DNA from: Trichobilharzia szidati | Lineage: Eukaryota; Platyhelminthes; Trematoda; Strigeidida; Schistosomatidae | DNA length: 64,000 nt | NCBI GenBank assembly: GCA_944472155.2 | Contig: OX235272.1 | Location: 100,632,020 to 100,696,019 of the forward strand | Reading direction: 5' to 3' | Shown here: piece after piece, positions 36,469-44,103 of the stretch | How positions within the stretch are numbered: the first letter of the stretch is position 1 | Layout of the letters: each line of letters opens with the position of its first letter | Made by a program: the position numbers and the translations under genes | Notes under the pieces: model-generated | What the model was told of the DNA's origin: nothing | Databases searched by the model: none | Seen by the model: the letters and a program-made list of their open reading frames with translations, nothing else

Positions 36469-37630
36469 TATGTTACAATGGGAATTTTCCATGATTCTTT
36501 ACAGTTAGCATATTCCTTTTGATTATTGGTAGTTAACACGGGAATTCAAAACGCGTGCTTCATTTTGTTTGTGACTAGTGGGCCACATGTGCCTGTGACT
36601 CACTGAATGATAATGTCCCACTTAAGTTCTGCACTTCCCTGTGCTAGTCACTATCAAAAAAATAATGTCTAAAGTCTTTGTCAAGAACTGAGTCTTGTCT
36701 GTAAAATATGATCAGACATGGAAAAAAAGGAAAAGCGAATCATGTTTACTATTTACTTATTGTACAGCATAATTCTCCGAATCCCCTTTATCTTTCTTGC
36801 TTTCCAGTCTGTTAAAATCTTAAAAAAGAAAAAAATGACCACACTTCACTTCACTATAACATTTTTCAGACTAGAGAATACACATACAAATGAAATCACA
36901 GTGGAGTTTCATCTTAAGTTTTTCACTTTATAGGTATATATATCCACAGTAAAGAATTTTACAAGCTTGAAACCTCTTATATTTATATAATTTTGAAAGA
37001 TCTCTTACCTGCCAAGAAAAATAAAATTATTATTGGATGCTAAAAAAGATTTTTAAGTAACAGAGTAGTAGGAAGTAACTGTTAAAACTTTGTTGTGACA
37101 TAACACGTCAAGGTGAAATAAATTGTACCGAAAATTCTATTATTTCACTGCGTTATACATAAGAAAATCTAATAATGTGTGAAATAACCATTTGTTGCAA
37201 TCCCTTCTTTTCTTTTTTTGTTTTATGATGCTCAAGATATGCGCATTTATAAGTTCTTTTAACAGAACAGCTTATACAACGTTTTCATTATTAAATTTTA
37301 GATCTTATATACCAAAGAAACATTCAAAACCTTAGAACAAATAATAGCTGCCTTCTTCTTAATTAGGAACAAAATCTGAGAAGATTGAGCTTCTGACAGT
37401 AAACTGGCCAAACGCTGAATGGAAACAGAACTGTAATCTGACATTTTAGCAATATTGGGCAGCTCAGGTGTCAGTGGTCGATAGATGACTTCACATTCTG
37501 TTTATCTGGACTCAGAGGTAATGAGTAGGGATTGTCACACAGCGAATTTTGAAGGTTTGAAGTTACTGACCGTTAAGCACTAACCCAGTAAGTGGAGTAT
37601 ATCATTGACTGCATACTGAAGGTTCTAGGA
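36469..37630. other. No recognisable gene
   Basis: AT-rich; the open frame 36718-36933 shows no motif. Confidence 0.35.
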
Positions 37631-38300
37631 AATTGTTTCAATTATGTTACCCCAGTTTTATTACTCAGCAATGGACTATTATACATATTTGGTAAACATA
37701 GATACGACTGTACAGTCTCTCAAGATAATTTCGTCGACAAGGTAGAGATGTTCTCCCCTGAACTGTCTTTTATTTTCATCATGTCTCAGTGCTTATTTTT
37801 GGTATAAATACGTTTGATTTTGAAGCAAGTAGTAGTTATCTACTTGTGGAAACATCATTTTTACTGTTTATGCTTTATATGTGATCAAATACTGCCAAAT
37901 CTTACCTCATGGCATTTGTGGGATGACAATTCCTTTAAGTGTTTTATACAGACACTCGTGTTATTACAATAGTGAAATTGTAGATCTTCAACCGAACAGG
38001 AAGTGTATGCTACCAACCATACCAACAGCACACATATGAACATTTGTTGCCAAAGACTAGTATAAAGCACCGCTGAAACCTTTCCATCGGCAAAATGGAA
38101 TATGTACATGCCATGCACCAACTAGACAGATGGAAAGCATTCATTAGGTCATAAAGAAAACAGAAGATGATTCAGTAGAGAAACTTTACTCCATCAGAGG
38201 AGTCACCTTTTAGGTCTTCACAATAATATTTATATCTGCTAAATCATCTAGCAGTCTGCTTCTAAGTATTAGAGTGAGTGTCTTCCTTACTGCAATTAGC
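37631..38300. repeat. Pair of family F repeat copies in inverted orientation
   Basis: 37640-37805 (minus relative to 33124-33290) and 38130-38290 (plus). Both contain the stretch around CTGAACTGTCTTTTATTTTC or its complement. The open frame 37885-38121 between them has no motif. Confidence 0.5.
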
Positions 38301-38369
38301 TGGAAGTGATTTCTACAGAAATATCACACAATAACTAACAAAACAGTTGCCTAAACTTTCAGGCAGAAG

Positions 38370-38690
38370 CGGTGACCAGTGGGGTCCATCTAGTTGGGAG
38401 TGAGCATGGAATTCCTGCCGATGACATTGGTTGGTGGTTGCGCTAAATATCACGAATCGGTAGAAGTCAGAATTCATGGGCTGGCCACAGAGTAGTTGGG
38501 TCGCAGTGTCTCAGTGGTATACGAGTTTGCCTTGAAACCGGAAGGTCCCGAATTCGAACCCCACGGTATGGGTATGTACTGGCGATGATCCTCAAACTAG
38601 GCTGACGAAACAGCTGTCCAGTACCCCCAGGCGGTCTTTAATGGTTCTTTAACTGATATCAGTCTGTGGTCAGACTCGAAAAACAGTAGG
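38370..38690 (+). mobile_element. Hammerhead SINE, nearly full length
   Basis: Order on the plus strand: leader (GGTTGCGCTAAATATCACGAAT), a tRNA-like head (GTGTCTCAGTGGTATACGAG as box A, CGAATTCGAACCCC as box B, 38505-38563), a hammerhead region (38577-38626: GTACTGGCGATGATCC...GACGAAACAGCTGTCCAGTAC) and the tail. Stem I, GAAA and stem III are good, but the core reads GCGATGA and stem II is disturbed, so self-cleavage is doubtful. The best copy here for the overall family layout. Confidence 0.8.
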
Positions 38691-39099
38691 AGTTTTGAAT
38701 TTAACAAGATAGAAACTTTTAATGCATGGGAAGCAATTTTTTTGAGTATCCGCTTTGACAAATATGAAGAATATAGAGAGAAAGGATAAACCAAAAGAAA
38801 ACAACTCACAGAGGAGACATGCTTGGAGTGATAAGCATGAATTCTTTACCAGAAAATAAACGCTTTCAATTCAGAAAGTTTGGAAGTGAAGTGGTGAATC
38901 ACTAAACCAGATTAAGTACAAGCGCCAGAACCCAACATCTGTTGTGTCCTTTGACCTTATTTCACAGAAAAGTTTAAAGTAGGAATCTCATAGTGCCACC
39001 AGACGCTGTAGAATTAAGTTAGTGATGGATAAACATGTTTTCCCTTATATAGACGCCATACATTCTGTGACGTTTTCGTAGGACTAATTTGCTAAAATG

Positions 39100-39345
39100 G
39101 TTGGAGAATTTCATCATGAGCTGACATCAGTTAGAGAACCATTGGAAAACCACATGGGACTAATGGACAGTTAGCTGTTTTGTCAACCTACTTTGGGACT
39201 CCTCATCAGTACTCACTCACCACAGGGGTTCTAACTTATGACCCTCTGGTTAGAAGACCAGCGTGCTCGTAGACCGTTAAGTCAATAGGACCCAAACAAA
39301 TGGCCCATGAATTCTAACTTCTTCTGATTCACGACATAGCGCGAC
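39100..39345 (-). mobile_element. Hammerhead SINE, nearly full length, minus strand
   Basis: Minus strand: leader, degraded tRNA-like head, hammerhead region (GTACTGATGAGGAGTCCCA then GTTGACAAAACAGC) and tail. Stem II and the GAAA box are mutated. The tail end (ATTTCATCATGAGCTGACAT on the plus strand) repeats in part near 39510-39535 (TTGGTTGGAGGATTTCATTA). Confidence 0.7.
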
Positions 39346-39630
39346 CACTTAGTTGCGTCTTCTTCAATGAGTTACTGCCTCACCTTCAACCTGCTGTACC
39401 CTACTGGTCACGGCTTCCCATTAGAACGCCAGTTAACTGCCTGAATAGGGCCAGTCGCTAGTGAGCATCAGATCAACTTTCAAGTATTATTTTGTAGGGA
39501 TTTTCTTTGATTGGTTGGAGGATTTCATTATGACAATCCTATTGTACCCACTCACACGTAAAATAATTATACATTATTTGTGATTGTACAGCTAAGTGGT
39601 CGATTTCACCCATAAATAGATTCTTCAGTG
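39346..39630. other. Flank of the composite PLE
   Basis: 39575-39630 belongs to family F (GATTGTACAGCTAAG...). It is the left part of the copy split by the PLE insertion; the right part resumes at 46886. Confidence 0.5.
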
Positions 39631-39642
39631 AACTTTTTGTTT
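39631..39642. repeat. Target-site duplication, left copy
   Basis: AACTTTTTGTTT here is repeated at 46874-46885, directly outside the composite PLE. The last two bases overlap the first bases of the pseudo-LTR, so the exact edge is ambiguous by 2 bp. Confidence 0.8.
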
Positions 39643-39937
39643 CATACAACTGGTTCCCTTGATAAATTTCGATAAAGAAAGGAAGACGAAATTTGCAGTA
39701 TAAAATGATATCATTCTATTTCACAGGTTCTCATCAGCTGCAGACTACCTGAAATTACAATGGTTATATAAATGATAATAACATACTTTAATGTTTGATT
39801 AGTAGTAGAGAAGAGATAAAATTGACGCATCCAAAAAAGAACGAAAGCATTACAATTTTAGTTTAAGTTATCATCATCAATTTATACACTTTCAGAGTTG
39901 AAAAGAGGGGGGAGGGGTAAGACAGAAAACAGAAAAA
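39641..39937 (-). repeat. Pseudo-LTR, 3' copy of element 1
   Basis: 297 bp, in direct repeat with 42439-42735 (offset 2798) and inverted to 43807-44103. One visible difference from the 5' copy is AAAATTGACG versus AAATTTGACG. Confidence 0.9.
39694..39742 (-). ncRNA. Hammerhead-like motif in pseudo-LTR (copy 1, 3' side)
   Basis: Same layout as 44002-44050, on the minus strand; see that entry for the structure. Confidence 0.55.
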
Positions 39938-40070
39938 TTGATTAACAGAAACAGTGTTAGCTTGTAGGTTCACATGGCAACTCCAAAAAACAAAAGCATT
40001 TACAGTTTATAAGATTGAGATTTGCTCAGTGAGTTGAGATCACTGATGACTAATCAAAATCAAAATTCAG

Positions 40071-42512
40071 TTACCAAGGGAGTGAGAGGTTAATCACACT
40101 CTCTTTCTGTATGCATAAGTCTGGTTTAAATCGTTTGATTGCGATCGCTTCGGCAAATCGTAGTAAATTTGCTGTCCTTTGTCTATTTAATATTTTGAAG
40201 GACTTAGAGATCTCTACGAGATGTCCGGTATCAACAATATGTCTGGTAATTGCACTCTGAGAGTATTTGCTTCCTTTCAGGCATAGGTTTCTTGGAATAT
40301 GTTCAGAAAACCGGATAGAAGCCCTTCTTTCTGTCCTTCCAATGTACTTGCTCCCGCAAGTGCACGTAAATTCATAAACGCAGTTGGAGGTGACATCAGC
40401 AGGGTATTTATCCAGTTTTGAGTTGATCATGGAAGGAGTGGTGTTGTATACTGTTATGAGTTTTGCTGCCGGGAAGCTTCTATTTATTGCTCCTTTCAGT
40501 CTTCTGTCAATCTTTTGTGAAACTGCATCTCCTTTGAATGGGAGACAAATAAACACTTTTTTCTTTTCTACAGTTGGATGCTTTTCTTTCTTATCTTTTT
40601 CTCTGCTGTACTTCTGTATAAAGCCTTTAGGATATCCGTTTTCCCTCAGGCATTTCTCGATGAAATCTAGTTCTTCTTCGACCTTGTTTGGTGAACATAG
40701 CTTCCTGGCTCTGTCGTACAAAGTCCTCACTAATCCACGTTTATAGCTTATGGGACAAAAGCTGTTATAGTGAAGATATTGTCCAGTCCAGGTTTCTTTT
40801 CTATAGATGGACTTTTCAATTATGCCTTCGTTTGTTCTTTTTACATTTAGATCCAGGAAATTGAACTCATTTTTATGTTCATATTCCATGGTGAACTTGA
40901 TATTTGGATGAATCTCATTTAGGCGATCATATAATGCCGATGCGTGATCCATGTCGTTGCAAACAACAAATGTGTCATCAACATATCGGCGATAGTAGGT
41001 TGTTCCATTGATAGCAGAACTTAGTTGTGTCTGTTCAAGGTAGCCCATGAAGATATCAGCCAGGATAGGTCCCAGAGGTGAACCCATAGCGACCCCATCA
41101 ATTTGTCGGTAGAGTTGATTGTCGAATTTGAATTGAATATCTTTTGTGCAGAGCAGCAGTAGTCGCTTCATCTCTGTTTCCGGTAACGGTAGTAGATCCG
41201 TTTGTTTACAAATGATATCAATCGTTTCCATCAGTGGTACGTTTGTGAACAAGGAGGTCACGTCATACGATACCATGAGTTTGTCTGATATGTCAATGTT
41301 GTCAACTTCCTTGGAGAATTGGTAGCTATCCTTCAGGCTATGGGTTGCAAATTTAATTCGAATTGGCTCTATGGAATCAGCTAACCATTGAGCTAACTTG
41401 TGGCATGGTGAGTCAATCATTGACAAGATTGGTCTTAAAGGCACGTTTGCTTTATGGATTTTCGGTAGGCCGTACATAAAAGGCAGGCGTCCACCTTTTG
41501 ACTTCAGTTTATTGTATGTTTCGCTGTTGATTAGTTTCTTCATTAGAAGTTCTTTGAGACATTTATTTACTTTATTTTCAAACGACGTTGTGCCATCTTT
41601 TTTGTTGTCTACTTGGAATTTTTCTTTGTCGTTTAGAATTGTCATCATTTTATGAATATAATCAGCTTTGTTCATTATAACAACCCCAGAGCCTTTATCA
41701 GGTCTAAATATGACGATTTCATCGTTCTCATATAGTTTCTTCAGAGCTATTCTATGCTCTTCGGTCAGCATCTTTTGCTTCTCCATTGGCGATATGTGGT
41801 ATTGGTTAGCAATATCAACAAGTTTAGACTTTAGCCATCCTCTTTTGTCTTCGTCTAAGGGTTTCAGGTCGTGGAGTTGATGGTATAAGTGTTCAAATTG
41901 TGCTTCTGTATCTATACGACTGATCTGCTTCTTGGGGACGTGAAACTTGAATCCTAGAGATAAGGCTTCTAATTCGATTTTGTTTAATTGTAATTTTGAT
42001 AGATTACAGACGTAGCGTTCAGGTGATTCTGGGAATTCTTCGATTAGCTTCTCTTTCACCAACGCTTTTGTCAGCTGAGTTTCATAATCCTTGGATGTTT
42101 TTGATTGTAGCTCTTTGATAAAATTCATGAATTTTAGCCAGCAAATAATATTAAGCTCGCTTAGTAGGGTATCATAGGTAGCCAGACGAGATTTCAATTC
42201 GGAGAGGTACTGGTATGAGGATTCGATATGAGATTTTGTTATTCGACGGAGATTCTTTTGGGAAGGTGGGAGTTTAGCCGATCGCACTTGTTTCAGGAAC
42301 TGCCGTGGGAAACAACCTGTTTGCAAACACTGTTCATAGAACCTGATTTTTGTTGATTCTCTAGATATTCTGCATCGAATGGTCACCACCTGATTCAGTG
42401 ACTTAATAGTTTTGGCAGGGAGGCGTCTTTTTAAGAACTTCATACAACTGGTTCCCTTGATAAATTTCGATAAAGAAAGGAAGACGAAATTTGCAGTATA
42501 AAATGATATCAT
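40071..42512 (-). CDS. Penelope-like reverse transcriptase / GIY-YIG endonuclease, copy 1
   Basis: 813 codons with the same translation as the copy at 44030-46471. It copies the element RNA at a nicked target in the nucleus. RT landmarks: RPDKGSGVVIM (270-280), YGLPKIHK (347-354) and PLRPI (358-362), motif A SYDVTSLFTNVP (415-426, D417), motif B GVAMGSPLGPILAD (473-486), motif C YVDD (510-513). The C-terminal GIY-YIG nuclease starts at CVYEFTCTC (711-719), with YIG at 723-725, R734 and E737. The listed start is the first ATG, inside the upstream pseudo-LTR and 5' of a predicted ribozyme cut; M24 (MKFLKRRLP) may be the real start if the transcript is cleaved. No stop or frameshift, so likely functional or very recently so. 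Confidence 0.95.
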   Translation of the reverse strand: MISFYTANFVFLSLSKFIKGTSCMKFLKRRLPAKTIKSLNQVVTIRCRISRESTKIRFYEQCLQTGCFPRQFLKQVRSAKLPPSQKNLRRITKSHIESSYQYLSELKSRLATYDTLLSELNIICWLKFMNFIKELQSKTSKDYETQLTKALVKEKLIEEFPESPERYVCNLSKLQLNKIELEALSLGFKFHVPKKQISRIDTEAQFEHLYHQLHDLKPLDEDKRGWLKSKLVDIANQYHISPMEKQKMLTEEHRIALKKLYENDEIVIFRPDKGSGVVIMNKADYIHKMMTILNDKEKFQVDNKKDGTTSFENKVNKCLKELLMKKLINSETYNKLKSKGGRLPFMYGLPKIHKANVPLRPILSMIDSPCHKLAQWLADSIEPIRIKFATHSLKDSYQFSKEVDNIDISDKLMVSYDVTSLFTNVPLMETIDIICKQTDLLPLPETEMKRLLLLCTKDIQFKFDNQLYRQIDGVAMGSPLGPILADIFMGYLEQTQLSSAINGTTYYRRYVDDTFVVCNDMDHASALYDRLNEIHPNIKFTMEYEHKNEFNFLDLNVKRTNEGIIEKSIYRKETWTGQYLHYNSFCPISYKRGLVRTLYDRARKLCSPNKVEEELDFIEKCLRENGYPKGFIQKYSREKDKKEKHPTVEKKKVFICLPFKGDAVSQKIDRRLKGAINRSFPAAKLITVYNTTPSMINSKLDKYPADVTSNCVYEFTCTCGSKYIGRTERRASIRFSEHIPRNLCLKGSKYSQSAITRHIVDTGHLVEISKSFKILNRQRTANLLRFAEAIAIKRFKPDLCIQKESVINLSLPW

Positions 42513-42735
42513 TCTATTTCACAGGTTCTCATCAGCTGCAGACTACCTGAAATTACAATGGTTATATAAATGATAATAACATACTTTAATGTTTGATTAG
42601 TAGTAGAGAAGAGATAAATTTGACGCATCCAAAAAAGAACGAAAGCATTACAATTTTAGTTTAAGTTATCATCATCAATTTATACACTTTCAGAGTTGAA
42701 AAGAGGGGGGAGGGGTAAGACAGAAAACAGAAAAA
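42439..42735 (-). repeat. Pseudo-LTR, 5' copy of element 1
   Basis: 297 bp, overlapping the first codons of the 40071-42512 ORF. It begins (minus strand) TTTTTCTGTTTTCTGTC and ends GTTGTATGAA. It presumably supplies the promoter, but I see no clear promoter motif. Confidence 0.9.
42492..42540 (-). ncRNA. Hammerhead-like motif in pseudo-LTR (copy 1, 5' side)
   Basis: Minus-strand copy of the structure described at 44002-44050; CTGATGA and GAAA boxes intact. Confidence 0.55.
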
Positions 42736-43673
42736 ATGGAACAACCTACTATCGCCGATATGTTGATGACACATTTGTTGTTTGCAACGACATGGATCAC
42801 ACATCGGCATTATATGATCGCCTAAATGAGATTCATCCAAATATCAAGTTCACCATGGAATATGAACATAAAAATGAGTTCAATTTCCTGGATCTAAATG
42901 TAAAAAGAACAAACGAAGGCATAATTGAAAAGTCCATCTATAGAAAAGAAACCTGGACTGGACAATATCTTCACTATAACAGCTTTTGTCCCATAAGCTA
43001 TAAACGTGGATTAGTGAGGACTTTGTACGACAGAGCCAGGAAGCTATGTTCACCAAACAAAGTCGAAGAAGAACTAGATTTCATCGAGAAATGCCTGAGG
43101 GAAAACGGATATCCTAAAGGCTTTATACAGAAGTACAGCAGAGAAAAAGATAAGAAAGAAAAGCATCCAACTGTAGAAAAGAAAAGAGTGTTTATTTGTC
43201 TCCCATTCAAAGGAGATGCAGTTTCACAAAAGATTGACAGAAGACTGAAAGGAGCAATAAATAGAAGCTTCCCGGCAGCAAAACTCATAACAGTATACAA
43301 CACCACTCCTTCCATGATCAACTCAAAACTGGATAAATACCCTGCTGATGTCACCTCCAACTGCGTTTATGAATTTACGTGCACTTGCGGGAGCAAGTAC
43401 ATTGGAAGGACAGAAAGAAGGGCTTCTATCCGGTTTTCTGAACATATTCCAAGAAACCTATGCCTGAAAGGAAGCAAATACTCTCAGAGTGCAATTACCA
43501 GACATATTGTTGATACCGGACATCTCGTAGAGATCTCTAAGTCCTTCAAAATATTAAATAGACAAAGGACAGCAAATTTACTACGATTTGCCGAAGCGAT
43601 CGCAATCAAACGATTTAAACCAGACTTATGCATACAGAAAGAGAGTGTGATTAACCTCTCACTCCCTTGGTAA
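42696..43673 (+). CDS. Truncated PLE protein with new N terminus from antisense pseudo-LTR
   Basis: 325 codons. The first 13 (MKRGGRGKTENRK) come from the antisense strand of the copy 1 pseudo-LTR; the other 312 equal residues 502-813 of the full PLE protein except for two substitutions. It keeps RT motif C (YVDD), the RT thumb-like region and the complete GIY-YIG endonuclease, but lacks motifs A and B, so it cannot be a polymerase. It could in principle encode an endonuclease-bearing fragment if transcribed, with no evidence either way. The ORF is open across the junction by chance or selection; I favour chance because the insertion looks young. Confidence 0.7.
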   Translation: MKRGGRGKTENRKNGTTYYRRYVDDTFVVCNDMDHTSALYDRLNEIHPNIKFTMEYEHKNEFNFLDLNVKRTNEGIIEKSIYRKETWTGQYLHYNSFCPISYKRGLVRTLYDRARKLCSPNKVEEELDFIEKCLRENGYPKGFIQKYSREKDKKEKHPTVEKKRVFICLPFKGDAVSQKIDRRLKGAINRSFPAAKLITVYNTTPSMINSKLDKYPADVTSNCVYEFTCTCGSKYIGRTERRASIRFSEHIPRNLCLKGSKYSQSAITRHIVDTGHLVEISKSFKILNRQRTANLLRFAEAIAIKRFKPDLCIQKESVINLSLPW

Positions 43674-43806
43674 CTGAATTTTGATTTTGATTAGTCATCA
43701 GTGATCTCAACTCACTGAGCAAATCTCAATCTTATAAACTGTAAATGCTTTTGTTTTTTGGAGTTGCCATGTGAACCTACAAGCTAACACTGTTTCTGTT
43801 AATCAA
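42736..43806 (+). mobile_element. Penelope-like element, 5'-truncated copy 2
   Basis: Starts abruptly inside the ORF (at residue N502 of the full protein) and runs through the C terminus and 3' UTR into the pseudo-LTR at 43807, which it shares with copy 3. It differs from the full copies at a few bases, including two amino acid changes (A524T, K652R). Its left edge is the head-to-head junction with copy 1; the junction shares a few A residues that could be microhomology. Confidence 0.9.
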
Positions 43807-44103
43807 TTTTTCTGTTTTCTGTCTTACCCCTCCCCCCTCTTTTCAACTCTGAAAGTGTATAAATTGATGATGATAACTTAAACTAAAATTGTAATGCTTT
43901 CATTCTTTTTTGGATGCGTCAATTTTATCTCTTCTCTACTACTAATCAAACATTAAAGTATGTTATTATCATTTATATAACCATTGTAATTTCAGGTAGT
44001 CTGCAGCTGATGAGAACCTGTGAAATAGAATGATATCATTTTATACTGCAAATTTCGTCTTCCTTTCTTTATCGAAATTTATCAAGGGAACCAGTTGTAT
44101 GAA
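43807..44103 (+). repeat. Pseudo-LTR between copies 2 and 3
   Basis: 297 bp, serving both as the 3' end of truncated copy 2 and the 5' end of copy 3. Identical to the downstream copy at 46605 over the shared 271 bp except for one visible base (GCTTTCATTC versus GCTTTCGTTC). Confidence 0.9.
44002..44050 (+). ncRNA. Hammerhead-like ribozyme motif in PLE pseudo-LTR
   Basis: TGCAG (44002-44006) precedes CTGATGA (44007-44013). Eight bases follow, then GAAA (44022-44025), a 10-bp AT-rich hairpin (A44025 to T44044, AATGATATCATT at its tip), A at the cleavage position (44045) and CTGCA (44046-44050), which pairs with TGCAG. So stems I and III and all conserved boxes fit a type I hammerhead; stem II (GAACCTGT) is weak, a G-U closing pair at best. 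Hammerheads are known in PLE pseudo-LTRs of other animals. The first ATG of the RT ORF (44030) lies in stem III, upstream of the predicted cut between 44045 and 44046. Confidence 0.6.

Larger units (their letters stand above)
39641..42735 (-). mobile_element. Penelope-like element, full-length copy 1
   Basis: Minus-strand element with a 297-bp pseudo-LTR at both ends (42439-42735 upstream, 39641-39937 downstream) and a 2798-bp unit length, exactly that of copy 3. It joins copy 2 head to head at 42735/42736, where the complement of its 5' T-run (TTTTTCTG) meets the truncated copy. One of three units in a composite insertion. Confidence 0.92.

Noticed and set aside
40384..41880. Open frames of 70-120 codons opposite the PLE ORF (and their mirror images at 42998-46158)
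   Set aside because: They are antisense shadows of the RT/GIY-YIG frame; the same frames appear in every copy and carry no independent motif.
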